Positions 18,301-25,746 of a stretch of 64,000 nt of DNA are shown one piece after another. Source of the DNA: Tenacibaculum lutimaris (GTDB lineage: Bacteria > Bacteroidota > Bacteroidia > Flavobacteriales > Flavobacteriaceae); assembly GCF_003610735.1 (NCBI RefSeq), contig NZ_RAQM01000008.1:124001-188000 (forward strand). Reading direction: 5' to 3'. Every line of letters starts with the position of its first letter. The stretch's first letter is position 1. Below the pieces are notes generated by a model. The model was given only the letters and a program-made list of their open reading frames with translations, was not told the origin of the DNA and ran no database searches. Both the position numbers and the translations under genes were made by a program.

Positions 18301-18589
18301 TGTATCAGATAAAAAACAAAATACAATACAATTAAGTATTGATATATTAAATGTTGGTAACTTAATCAATTCTGATTGGGGAGTAGTTCAACAACCAAAT
18401 AACTTATCTCCATTAGGTGTAAGATTCCCAGATGTAGACCCTATGAATACAGATCCAGCTAACTATATTCCTGACTATACTAAGGAACCAACTTATACAT
18501 TTAATACTACTCAAAAAGAAACGTTTGGTTATGATTCAAGTCTATTATCTCGTTGGCAAATGCAGTTAGGTTTACGATATATTTTCTAA
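15365..18589 (+). CDS. Oar-like TonB-dependent outer-membrane receptor
   Basis: About 1074 residues from ATG 15365, where a signal peptide starts (MKKLLVFSFVFLSLSIFS); the upstream in-frame ATG at 15332 would put 11 polar residues before it. After the signal come a carboxypeptidase-regulatory-like beta domain (GIVTDSQGEPLFGANIVV), a plug domain with SVSTAPYDVTLSGFTGASVD, and a large beta-barrel ending in MQLGLRYIF. This is the Oar/Cna-B-type receptor class common in Flavobacteriia. Such proteins import large substrates or are linked to surface traits; no substrate can be assigned. It is a single gene followed by a weak hairpin. Confidence 0.9.
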   Translation: MKKLLVFSFVFLSLSIFSQITTSKIKGIVTDSQGEPLFGANIVVLHEPTGTISGAVAQENGRYTIPNLRVGGPYKVTFSYIGFESQEVTNVYLTLGKTTNIDGILAEDGEQLEEVVISSTRSTVFNNDRTGAQTSVSAIQLKTLPTISRSAADFTRLEPTASGNSFGGRNDQFNNFSLDGSIFNNPFGLDSPTPGGQTGSQPISLDAIEQISVSTAPYDVTLSGFTGASVDAVTKSGTNEFTGTVYGFFRNQDMTGGKIKGQDVVKPKLSQSQYGASLGGPIVKDKLFFFANFEKDDREDLGTAGWVPNTGSGAINESRVSESDLMAVKNALSALGYDTGAYEGFTYGSESTKGIFKLDWNINDKNRLALIYNFLRASKEKPAHPTALGSRGPSFQTLQFEKSGYEINNNLNSFQLELNSNLSETTTNKLQVGYTHFDDYRNPMSAPAPVISIQDGNGSNYIIAGHEPFSINNRLDQKVFQLTNNMNFFQGDHTYTVGFSFEKFEFKNSFNLINYESFNFGIFPYYGLFSPYPDVATFLSEAQPGGVVEQYLAATQNAYNTFNANGAGNDGGWKLSELNVGQLAFYVQDEWEMNDKFKLTYGIRFDKPLYFNTSSLIQKFIDTDNGATRDNSVTYYNPNTGKEQTLLSTKMPTNQWLVSPRVGFNWDVKGDNTMQLRGGSGVFTGRLPFVWIGNQVSGADDGFFQLVDPDFKFPQVWRTNLGLDYKFENGIIATTDISYTKDINGAHVQNWGLREPSGTLNTSFDNRGVYMSGDKGNNAYVFTNSDKGRIWNASLKLQKTFDNGLYTSIAYNYLNAKDVNSIEAEITGDAFDFNPVVGNANNDVLAYSKYGDTHRIIGVASKKFTYGGDKFATTISTFFEYAKGGRFNYTYAGNINGDSSIQNNDLLYIPTSSEVQQMQFVVSGPNGETAQEQADAFEAYIRQDDYLSDNRGQYMERYGALAPWRGRWDLKILQDFNFNVSDKKQNTIQLSIDILNVGNLINSDWGVVQQPNNLSPLGVRFPDVDPMNTDPANYIPDYTKEPTYTFNTTQKETFGYDSSLLSRWQMQLGLRYIF

Positions 18590-18621
18590 ATAAAAACTTA
18601 TAAATAACTTAATTTAACCAT

Positions 18622-18655
18622 GAAACAGCTTTTAAAGTTAAAGGCTGTTTTGTGA
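18622..18655 (+). terminator. Probable terminator of the Oar-like receptor gene
   Basis: Imperfect hairpin AAACAGC-TTT / AAA-GGCTGTTT with one bulged base and a modest T-rich tail, 35 nt after the stop codon. Confidence 0.5.
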
Positions 18656-18680
18656 TTTTAGGGGGTTATTTTTATAGAAA

Positions 18681-18725
18681 AGGGGATTTTCCTATGATAA
18701 TTATAAAATATTTCAATGATATTTG
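18681..18725 (+). promoter_or_regulatory. Shared upstream motif and -7 element of small RNA candidate A
   Basis: AGGGGATTTTCCT (18681-18693), then 24 nt, then GATATTTG (18718-18725). A GGGGGTT block lies just upstream at 18661. The same motif, with exactly the same 24-nt spacing, precedes candidate B at 20161. No TTTG-type -33 element is seen, so an activator binding AGGGRATTTTCCT (centre about -43) may replace it. Confidence 0.5.
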
Positions 18726-18728
18726 TAG

Positions 18729-18838
18729 TGTAAATAAAGATAGGGGACTTTAATTACAACGTTTTAAAATATAGTCTTTGAGGGGTTGATTATATTTTAA
18801 AAAAGCTCTGATCCAAAAAAGGTCAGAGCTTTTAATTT
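18729..18838 (+). ncRNA. Candidate small RNA A with two GGGG-loop hairpins, about 110 nt
   Basis: The predicted start (18729) falls exactly at the base of hairpin 1 (18729-18758): TGTAAATAAAG pairs with CTTTAATTACA at 10 of 11 positions and presents the loop ATAGGGGA. Hairpin 2 (18762-18802) has a perfect 12-bp stem TTTTAAAATATA/TATATTTTAAAA and a 17-nt loop containing GAGGGG. A terminator follows (18801-18836). Candidate B, 1.4 kb away, repeats this design: the first GGGG begins 18 nt after the last base of the -7 element in both. No reading frame explains the conservation. It may belong to an already described flavobacterial RNA family; I cannot search. Confidence 0.55.
18801..18838. terminator. 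Terminator of candidate RNA A and of lysA
   Basis: AAAAGCTCTGA / TCAGAGCTTTT, an 11-bp stem with a T-rich tail on the plus strand and an A-rich flank that gives a T-rich tail on the minus strand. It ends the small RNA candidate and also lies just after the lysA stop. Confidence 0.75.
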
Positions 18839-18841
18839 TTA

Positions 18842-20047
18842 TTATAACGTAATGTTTTCTTGATTTCTAAGAATATCTTCAATAGTTTCCCTCTTTCTTA
18901 TTAAGTAATCTTTTCCTTTATAAATCATTACTTCAGCAGGTTTGTATCTAGAATTGTAGTTAGATGCCATAGAAAAGCAATAAGCTCCGGCATTATGAAA
19001 ACATAGAATATCTCCTTCTGAAATTTCATTAATCCTTCGGTTTGAACCAAAAGTATCAGTTTCACAAATATAACCTACCACACTATAAAAACGTTCTCTT
19101 CCTTTTGGATTAGAAATGTTTTCTATTTGATGGTATGAGTTATAAAACATTGGACGAATTAAATGATTTAAACCACTGTCAATGCCAGCAAATACAGTAG
19201 AAGTAGTCTGTTTAATAACATTTACTTTCGCTAAAAAATAACCAGCTTCACTTACCAGAAACTTTCCAGGTTCAAACATTAAGGTAACATCCTTACCATA
19301 ATCTTTACAAAATTGATTAAACCTTGTAGATAATTTTTCTCCTAACTCTTCTATATTAGTAGAAATATCATCTTTTTTGTAAGGAACTTTAAAACCACTA
19401 CCAAAATCTACGAAGTCTATATCTTCGAATTGCTTAGCTACGTCAAATAAAATCTCAGAAGCACGTAAAAAAGTATCAATATCTAAAATATCAGAACCAG
19501 TATGCATATGTATTCCATTAATATGCATTCCTGTATTTTCAACAACTCTTTTTATATGAGGTACTTGATGAATTGAAATACCAAATTTAGAATCAATATG
19601 TCCAACAGATATTTTACTATTTCCACCAGCCATAACATGGGGGTTGATACGAATACACACAGGTATTGTTGGATGTTTTTGTCCGAATAATTCTAAAATA
19701 GATAAATTATCAATGTTAATTTGAACACCTAACTTAGCTACATCTTCTATTTCTTGAAGAGAAACCCCGTTAGGAGTATAAATAATTTCATGAGGTTCAA
19801 ATCCAGCTAATAAACCTAATTTAACTTCTTGAATAGAAACTGTATCTAATCCACTATTAAGCTTATTAAATACCTTTAATATATTAATGTTAGATAACGC
19901 TTTTACTGCATAATTAATTTTTACATTCTTCACTTTAGAAAATGCAGAAGTAATTTTCTTGTATTGAGAAATGATTTTTTCAGTGTCGTAAACATACAAA
20001 GGAGACTGATACTTATCTGTCAACTTTAAAAGGTCTCGTCTATTCAT
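18842..20047 (-). CDS. lysA: Diaminopimelate decarboxylase
   Basis: A 401-residue fold-III PLP enzyme that converts meso-diaminopimelate to L-lysine, the last step of lysine synthesis. NYAVKALSN holds the PLP Lys, VGHIDSKFGI and HMHTGSDI line the barrel, and the C-terminal beta domain has GYICETDTFG and CFHNAGAYCFSMASNYN, with the substrate-binding Cys/Glu and Tyr. Length matches the family. A promoter element TATTTTTG (20065-20072, minus strand) places transcription about 14 nt upstream of the start codon. It is a single gene with small-RNA candidates on both flanks; whether they act on it is unknown. Confidence 0.95.
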   Translation of the reverse strand: MNRRDLLKLTDKYQSPLYVYDTEKIISQYKKITSAFSKVKNVKINYAVKALSNINILKVFNKLNSGLDTVSIQEVKLGLLAGFEPHEIIYTPNGVSLQEIEDVAKLGVQINIDNLSILELFGQKHPTIPVCIRINPHVMAGGNSKISVGHIDSKFGISIHQVPHIKRVVENTGMHINGIHMHTGSDILDIDTFLRASEILFDVAKQFEDIDFVDFGSGFKVPYKKDDISTNIEELGEKLSTRFNQFCKDYGKDVTLMFEPGKFLVSEAGYFLAKVNVIKQTTSTVFAGIDSGLNHLIRPMFYNSYHQIENISNPKGRERFYSVVGYICETDTFGSNRRINEISEGDILCFHNAGAYCFSMASNYNSRYKPAEVMIYKGKDYLIRKRETIEDILRNQENITL

Positions 20048-20064
20048 TTAATAATTATTTGCCG

Positions 20065-20072
20065 CAAAAATA
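20065..20072 (-). promoter_or_regulatory. -7 element of the lysA promoter
   Basis: TATTTTTG on the minus strand, matching TAnnTTTG. The predicted start lies near 20061, leaving a leader of about 14 nt. Confidence 0.5.
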
Positions 20073-20139
20073 GATAGGAGGTATTAGGCAAAAAATTAAA
20101 TAAAAGAAATATACAAATTTGTGTTTTTTTGTGAAATAA

Positions 20140-20205
20140 GGGGTTTTTAAGATAGGTAAAAGGGAATTTTCCTGTTTCTAAACTTTTTAAAAAGGTACAT
20201 ATTTG
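20140..20205 (+). promoter_or_regulatory. Shared upstream motif and -7 element of small RNA candidate B
   Basis: A GGGGTTTTTAAGATAG block (from 20140), AGGGAATTTTCCT (20161-20173), 24 nt, then CATATTTG (20198-20205). Order, motif and spacing copy the region before candidate A. The lysA promoter points the other way from the same gap. Confidence 0.5.
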
Positions 20206-20208
20206 CGG

Positions 20209-20306
20209 TGAAATAAAATTAAGGGGATTTATTTCAAACAAAATGATATTTTTTAAAGGGGTAAAAATATCATAAAAAAACTCTAGCTGCAGCTAGAGTT
20301 TTTGAT
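20209..20306 (+). ncRNA. Candidate small RNA B with two GGGG-loop hairpins, about 98 nt
   Basis: Hairpin 1 (20210-20235) has a perfect 8-bp stem GAAATAAA/TTTATTTC and the loop ATTAAGGGGA. Hairpin 2 (20243-20273) has a perfect 11-bp stem ATGATATTTTT/AAAAATATCAT and the loop TAAAGGGGT. A palindromic terminator follows at 20277-20303. The stems differ in sequence from those of candidate A, while the GGGG loops, spacing and promoter are kept, which is the pattern expected of structured RNA. There is no reading frame of note. Confidence 0.55.
20277..20306. terminator. Terminator of candidate RNA B and of pepT
   Basis: AAACTCTAGCT / AGCTAGAGTTT around a central GC, with T-rich sequence after it on the plus strand and A-rich sequence before it. 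It can end transcription from either side. Confidence 0.7.
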
Positions 20307-20328
20307 TTTATAAATACGGTATGTAAAA

Positions 20329-21567
20329 TTAATTAAATTTTACAGCTACTTTTTGAGCAATTCCAACAATTACTTCACTTGCTTTTACAATACTTTCAGC
20401 AGGAACATATTCATAACGTCCATGGAAATTATGTCCGCCAGCAAAAATATTAGGACAAGGTAATCCTTTGTATGATAATTGAGAACCATCTGTACCCCCA
20501 CGAATAGGTTTAATTAACGGAGTAATTCCCATATCTTTCATTACCTCTTCAGCAATATCAACAATATGCATTACAGGAGTAACCTTTTCTTTCATGTTAA
20601 AATATTGATCTTTAATTTCAACAGAAACTAATTTTTGTCCACGTTTAGCATTCAACACTTCAGCTAAATCTAACATAGCTTGCTTACGATTGTTGAATTG
20701 ATTCATGTCGTGATCTCTTATAATATAGTGTAAAGTTGTTTTTTCAACTTCACCTTGCATGTGATGTAAGTGGAAGAAACCTTCGTAACCTGTAGTTTTT
20801 TCTGGTACTTCGTCTTCAGGTAAAGCATTTATAAACTCACTAGCAATAAGCATAGAGTTAATCATTTTATCTTTCGCATATCCTGGGTGTACAATTTTAC
20901 CTTGAATAGTAACTGTAGCACCAGCTGCATTAAAGTTTTCATACTCTAACTCACCAATTTGACTTCCGTCCATTGTATAAGCCCATTCTGCACCAAATTT
21001 TTCTACATCAAACATGTGAGCTCCTTTACCAACTTCTTCATCAGGAGTAAAGCAAATACGGATTTTACCATGCTTAATTTCTGGGTTTTGAATTAAGTAT
21101 TCCATTGCAGAAACAATCTCAGTAACACCAGCTTTATCATCAGCACCTAATAAGGTAGTACCGTCGGTAGTAATGATAGTTTGACCTTTATACTGTAATA
21201 AATCTTCAAAATAATCAGGAGATAAAACGATGTTCTCTTCTTTGTTTAATAAGATGTCTTTTCCGTCGTAATTCTCATGAATTTGAGGCTTTACATTAGC
21301 TCCAGTAAAGTCTGGACTAGTATCAATATGAGCAACAAAACCAATAGTTGGTACTTCATAATCTAAATTACTAGGTAACGTTGCCATTAAATAACAATTC
21401 TCATCTAGTTCAACATCTTCCATTCCTATTTCCTTTAATTCTTTTTCAAGAACTTTGGCTAAATCCCATTGTTTTTCAGTACTAGGAAAAGCAGGGTTGT
21501 TAGGATCACTTTCAGTATCAATAGTTACATACTTTATAAATCGGTTGATTATATGTTGTTTGTTCAT
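20329..21567 (-). CDS. pepT: Peptidase T (tripeptide aminopeptidase)
   Basis: A 412-residue M20 zinc peptidase that removes the N-terminal residue of tripeptides in the cytosol. Metal and catalytic motifs are all present: VAHIDTSPDF, LLGADDKAGV, CFTPDEEVGKGA (catalytic Glu pair), MDGSQIGELE, and the C-terminal GGTDGSQLS with NIFAGGHNFHG. Length fits the family. It lies 72 nt downstream of the DUF3810 gene on the same strand, so it may be read from that promoter too. Confidence 0.95.
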   Translation of the reverse strand: MNKQHIINRFIKYVTIDTESDPNNPAFPSTEKQWDLAKVLEKELKEIGMEDVELDENCYLMATLPSNLDYEVPTIGFVAHIDTSPDFTGANVKPQIHENYDGKDILLNKEENIVLSPDYFEDLLQYKGQTIITTDGTTLLGADDKAGVTEIVSAMEYLIQNPEIKHGKIRICFTPDEEVGKGAHMFDVEKFGAEWAYTMDGSQIGELEYENFNAAGATVTIQGKIVHPGYAKDKMINSMLIASEFINALPEDEVPEKTTGYEGFFHLHHMQGEVEKTTLHYIIRDHDMNQFNNRKQAMLDLAEVLNAKRGQKLVSVEIKDQYFNMKEKVTPVMHIVDIAEEVMKDMGITPLIKPIRGGTDGSQLSYKGLPCPNIFAGGHNFHGRYEYVPAESIVKASEVIVGIAQKVAVKFN

Positions 21568-21639
21568 CGTAGTATTTTTAAAGCATCAAAAATAGCTATT
21601 TCAAATGTATTTAGAGAAGCGAAATAAGATGAATTTATG

Positions 21640-22710
21640 TTAATATTCATTTTTAAAATAAGCAATTAATAAATCGACAACGTAGCTATACGATTGTATT
21701 CCTTTTGATTGATTGTTTGCTTTTAAATAAGAATTGTATCCTTTCTTTAAATAAGGTTCTATTGGGTTTTTAAATTGCTGCCAATGTACATAACTAGCTT
21801 TGTAATCTTTATAAACCCCTTTATTTACTGTTTTAGCCAGTTCTTTCCCTAATTCTTCATCTCTTTTATATACTTGACGAATACAGTAGTTATAAGCCAT
21901 ACGGTAACCAGAGTATTTAAAGTAGAGATCATCGTTAGCTATCGACGCTAAAAACCCTACGAAATTAGCATCATTTTCTGCAGCCCAACCAATTTGATGA
22001 GCTATTTCATGACAGGTTGTAGCTGGATAGCTTGTTTTAGGAATCATATCATTTACCTGAGCTTCACCTGTTAAGGGATTAAGGTACCCTGAAGTTCCAT
22101 TGTATGATTGAAATAAACTAACCAAAGAATTTTTTATTGATGAACTTTGATAGTTTAGTTGTGGATAAGTAGTAGATAGTAATCTGAAACCATTAGGAGC
22201 TAACTCATATATTTCTTTTTGAGAATAAGGAACTATTACTTTAACAGAATCGTTATTGGTAATTTGTAAGTGAATAGCGTTTAATTCTTTTATTATATGT
22301 TCTGTTGTAGAAACTAATTCTTCGGTAGTGTAGTTAGATTGTTGTAGCCCTAAGTTTTTTGCTAAAGGCTCTCTAAAATAATTTAATCCCCAAAAGGCAT
22401 AAAAACAAAAATATATTATTGATAAAGTAATGATAAAATTTAGTAATTTAGAAAGCGAATTTTTAAATCGGTTTTTTATAAAACTGTATAAAGCCTTAAT
22501 AAAAAAAACAATTAAAAATAAACCTAATGCGTCACCAAAAGAAAAAGGAATCCATCCCAAAATAGCACGAAAAAAAACAGAAAGGTAAGGGTAAATACCA
22601 TTACTATAATATTGTTCAATCCACAGCGGTTTTTGACTTAAAAATTGTACCAAAACAATTTGAATTGGAAGTGTCAACACTATATAAAGATGTTTTTTTT
22701 GAAGCTTCAT
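21640..22710 (-). CDS. DUF3810 family membrane protein with an HExxH motif
   Basis: A 356-residue protein. Three membrane segments lie in the first 120 residues (LYIVLTLPIQIVLVQFL, FGDALGLFLIVFFIKAL, LLNFIITLSIIYFCFYAFWG). The rest is soluble and holds TTCHEIAHQIGWAAENDANF, with the HExxH core of zinc metalloproteases and a following Glu that could be the third ligand. The family has no known function; a membrane-anchored protease is plausible. It diverges from dnaB. Confidence 0.8.
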   Translation of the reverse strand: MKLQKKHLYIVLTLPIQIVLVQFLSQKPLWIEQYYSNGIYPYLSVFFRAILGWIPFSFGDALGLFLIVFFIKALYSFIKNRFKNSLSKLLNFIITLSIIYFCFYAFWGLNYFREPLAKNLGLQQSNYTTEELVSTTEHIIKELNAIHLQITNNDSVKVIVPYSQKEIYELAPNGFRLLSTTYPQLNYQSSSIKNSLVSLFQSYNGTSGYLNPLTGEAQVNDMIPKTSYPATTCHEIAHQIGWAAENDANFVGFLASIANDDLYFKYSGYRMAYNYCIRQVYKRDEELGKELAKTVNKGVYKDYKASYVHWQQFKNPIEPYLKKGYNSYLKANNQSKGIQSYSYVVDLLIAYFKNEY

Positions 22711-22825
22711 AAGCCCAAAAATAAGAAAGTTGATACGTTATCAACAAGTTAATAACAGTTTTGTTTACAAAACTTGTGTAAAAAGAAATTTAAAGAACTC
22801 ACCTACAAATATCATCTTAAAAATA

Positions 22826-22833
22826 TACATTTG
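22826..22833 (+). promoter_or_regulatory. -7 element of the dnaB promoter, leaderless arrangement
   Basis: TACATTTG matches TAnnTTTG and ends 5 nt before the dnaB ATG at 22839. The predicted transcription start is within one or two bases of the start codon, so the mRNA would be leaderless. Confidence 0.5.
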
Positions 22834-22838
22834 CTGTC

Positions 22839-24353
22839 ATGGAAAGAACCCAATCTCTCAAAGGAACAAAAATTGATAAAGCTAGAATAATTAGCTTAGA
22901 AAAAGGAAAATTACCACCACAAGCCTTAGAACTAGAAGAAGCTGTTTTAGGAGCTATGATGATTGATAAAAAGGGAATTGATGAAGTAATTGATATCTTA
23001 CATCCTGAGGCTTTCTATGATAAAAGACACCAAGAAATTTACGATGCAATCTACGCATTATTTCAAAATTCAGAACCAATCGATTTACTTTCAGTTTCTA
23101 ATCAATTAAAAAAGAACGGAAAGTTAGATATAGCAGGAGGAGATTTTTACCTAATTGGACTAACACAAAAAGTAGCCTCTTCTGCACACATTGAGTTTCA
23201 CTCGAGAATTATTCTTGAAAAATATATTCAACGAAGATTAATAAGTATTTCTTCAGAAATTATTGAAAATGCTTATGATGAAACCATGGATGTTTTTGAT
23301 TTGTTAGATGATGCTGAAGGAAAACTATTCGAGGTTACACAAGGAAATTTAAAAAAGGGAGCAGAGAGAGCCGATTCGTTAGTGCAACAATCCATTAATA
23401 AAATCCAAGAAATTTCTACCAAAGAAGGAATGAGTGGTTTGGCTACAGGTTTTACCAAACTAGACGCACTTACTTCTGGTTGGCAGCCTACCGATTTAAT
23501 TATTATTGCAGCACGTCCAGGTATGGGTAAAACGGCATTTGTAATTTCGATGGCGAAAAATATGGCGATTGATTTTGGGCATCCTGTAGCATTATTTTCA
23601 TTAGAGATGTCATCAGTACAGTTAATTACACGTATGATTTCTTCGGAAACAGGATTAACTTCTGAAAAGCTACGTAAAGGAAATCTTGAGCCACACGAAT
23701 GGGAGCAACTAAACGTGAAGGTTAAAAACCTTGCAGAAGCACCTATTTTTATTGATGATACTCCAGCTTTATCTATTTTCGATTTACGTGCAAAAGCACG
23801 TCGTTTGGTGTCACAGCACGGAGTTAAAATCTTAATTATTGATTACTTACAGTTAATGACAGCAGGAGGAGCAGGAGGTAACCGTGAACAAGAAATTTCG
23901 ACGATTTCGCGTAACTTAAAAGCATTAGGTAAAGAATTAAATGTACCAGTAATTGCACTTTCTCAGTTATCTCGTGCGGTTGAAACCCGTGGAGGAAGTA
24001 AACGTCCGTTATTATCCGATCTTCGTGAATCGGGAGCGATTGAGCAGGATGCTGATATTGTATCGTTTATTTATCGTCCTGAATACTATGGAATGACAGA
24101 ATGGGATGATGATGATCACTCACCATGTGAAGGACAAGGAGAGTTTATTGTAGCAAAACACCGTAACGGTGGATTGGATAACATTCGTTTGAAATTTACA
24201 GGACACTTAGCAAAATTTTCAGATTTAGAAGAAGGATTTAGTAGTGAATTCCAGTCGAGTATGAACTCAGGATTTAATGATGAAGTAGCCTCAAATAACT
24301 TTGCTTCGCCAGAAGATGCTTTCGGACCAAGCGATGACGATGTTCCGTTTTAA
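22839..24353 (+). CDS. dnaB: Replicative DNA helicase DnaB
   Basis: A 504-residue hexameric helicase that unwinds DNA at the replication fork. The N-terminal domain (about 25-130) starts with PPQALELEEAVLGAMMIDKK. The RecA-like domain (about 200-460) has LIIAARPGMGKTAF (Walker A), ILIIDYLQLM (Walker B), SRNLKALGKELNVPVIALSQ and SDLRESGAIEQDAD. The C-terminal 40 residues are acidic and end DDDVPF, similar to SSB-type tails. No intein interrupts the gene. Confidence 0.97.
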   Translation: MERTQSLKGTKIDKARIISLEKGKLPPQALELEEAVLGAMMIDKKGIDEVIDILHPEAFYDKRHQEIYDAIYALFQNSEPIDLLSVSNQLKKNGKLDIAGGDFYLIGLTQKVASSAHIEFHSRIILEKYIQRRLISISSEIIENAYDETMDVFDLLDDAEGKLFEVTQGNLKKGAERADSLVQQSINKIQEISTKEGMSGLATGFTKLDALTSGWQPTDLIIIAARPGMGKTAFVISMAKNMAIDFGHPVALFSLEMSSVQLITRMISSETGLTSEKLRKGNLEPHEWEQLNVKVKNLAEAPIFIDDTPALSIFDLRAKARRLVSQHGVKILIIDYLQLMTAGGAGGNREQEISTISRNLKALGKELNVPVIALSQLSRAVETRGGSKRPLLSDLRESGAIEQDADIVSFIYRPEYYGMTEWDDDDHSPCEGQGEFIVAKHRNGGLDNIRLKFTGHLAKFSDLEEGFSSEFQSSMNSGFNDEVASNNFASPEDAFGPSDDDVPF

Positions 24354-24387
24354 TCTTTAAATAAACCTTAAAATATACCTGAATACA

Positions 24388-24418
24388 CAATTGCTTAAAA
24401 GTAATTGTGTATTTTAGT
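24388..24418 (+). terminator. Probable dnaB terminator
   Basis: ACACAATTGC / GTAATTGTGT hairpin (one mismatch) with a T-rich tail that runs into the start region of the next gene. Confidence 0.55.
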
Positions 24419-24425
24419 TTTTAAT

Positions 24426-25685
24426 ATGAAGCAAATTATATACATACTTGTCTTTTTTCTATTCTCAAATACCATTTGGGCATCGTTTATTTATTTGCCA
24501 ATGAGTAACGAAAACCAGAAAAATCATTTAAAAGCGTATGGAATTGTGTATTATGCTCTTCAAAATGAGTTAAAGGCAAAATGGTTGTTAAATTATGATG
24601 GCGGGGCTTTTTTAATAGAAAATAACGAATCGATAGAAAAAGAATGCAAAATACGAGGTGTATCTTATCAAATCATTTCAGATGCTAAGTCAGCGTTGAT
24701 TTTAGAAGAAATTTCATCACCATCTAAAAATCAAGAAGCGGTAACTTTAGAAAAAGCCCCAAAAATAGCTGTTTATTCTCCTAAAGATAAAATGCCTTGG
24801 GATGATGCAGTGACTATGGTGTTAACCTATGCTGAAATTCCGTTTGATGTAGTATATGATGAAGAAGTATTGAATGATAAATTGTTATTGTACGAATGGC
24901 TACACTTACATCATGAAGACTTTACAGGACAATATGGACGATTTTATGGTGCTTTTAGAACCGCACCTTGGTATATTCAACAAAAAAAAGATGCAGAAGC
25001 TCTAGCAAAGAAACTAGGCTTTGGCAAAGTGTCAGAAGAAAAAGGTGCTGTAGCTAAAAAAATACGTGATTACGTAGTTGGTGGTGGATTCATGTTTGCA
25101 ATGTGTTCAGCAACCGATAGCTTTGACATTGCTTTAGCAGCAGATGGAGTAGATATTTGTGAAGCCATGTTTGATGGTGATGCTTCCGAGCCTAATTATC
25201 AATCTAAAATAGATTTTAATAAAACTTTTGCTTTTAAAAATTTTGAGCTGATTCGTAATCCAACCACTTATGAATTTTCTACAATCGATATGACTCGAAA
25301 AAGGAGAATTAATAAAGAGGTAGATTATTTTACGTTGAAGGAATTTTCTGCTAAATGGGATCAAGTTCCAACGATGTTAACACAAAATCACACAATGCTA
25401 GTAAAAGGTTTTATGGGACAAACCACTTCATTTGATCCGAATACTATAAAATCGACTATTGTTGTTTTGGGAGAAAACAAAACCAACAAAGAAGGTAGAT
25501 ACATTCATGGAACTAAAGGAAAAGGAATGTTTACTTTTTACGGAGGTCACGATCCTGAAGATTATCAGCATAGAGTAGGAGATCCTAAAACAGAATTAGA
25601 TTTACATCCAACTTCACCAGGATACCGTTTAATTTTAAACAATGTACTGTTTCCTGCTGCAAAGAAGAAAAAGCAAAAAACGTAA
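24426..25685 (+). CDS. Exported protein with GATase-like features (often named asparagine synthetase B, without its domains)
   Basis: About 419 residues from ATG 24426, where a signal peptide begins (MKQIIYILVFFLFSNTIWA); a TTG further up at 24405 is unlikely. The mature part has a Rossmann-like segment (KIAVYSPKDKMPWDDAVTMV), HLHHEDFTGQYGRFYG, then VVGGGFMFAMCSATDSFDIA, which looks like a glutamine-amidotransferase-type nucleophile turn, and a His-containing end (FTFYGGHDPEDYQHRVGD). Orthologues in Flavobacteriia are often labelled asparagine synthetase B, but neither the N-terminal Cys amidotransferase nor the ATP-pyrophosphatase domain is present. True function unknown. Confidence 0.7.
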   Translation: MKQIIYILVFFLFSNTIWASFIYLPMSNENQKNHLKAYGIVYYALQNELKAKWLLNYDGGAFLIENNESIEKECKIRGVSYQIISDAKSALILEEISSPSKNQEAVTLEKAPKIAVYSPKDKMPWDDAVTMVLTYAEIPFDVVYDEEVLNDKLLLYEWLHLHHEDFTGQYGRFYGAFRTAPWYIQQKKDAEALAKKLGFGKVSEEKGAVAKKIRDYVVGGGFMFAMCSATDSFDIALAADGVDICEAMFDGDASEPNYQSKIDFNKTFAFKNFELIRNPTTYEFSTIDMTRKRRINKEVDYFTLKEFSAKWDQVPTMLTQNHTMLVKGFMGQTTSFDPNTIKSTIVVLGENKTNKEGRYIHGTKGKGMFTFYGGHDPEDYQHRVGDPKTELDLHPTSPGYRLILNNVLFPAAKKKKQKT

Positions 25686-25717
25686 TAAAAGTAATTGCTC
25701 ATTTTTACATAATCAGT

Positions 25718-25725
25718 TACATTTG
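25718..25725 (+). promoter_or_regulatory. -7 element of the transketolase-N promoter
   Basis: TACATTTG, with a TTG about 20 nt upstream (25695-25697) as -33. Start codon is 21 nt downstream. Confidence 0.5.
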
Positions 25726-25746
25726 TGGGCATAAAACAAAACAATA

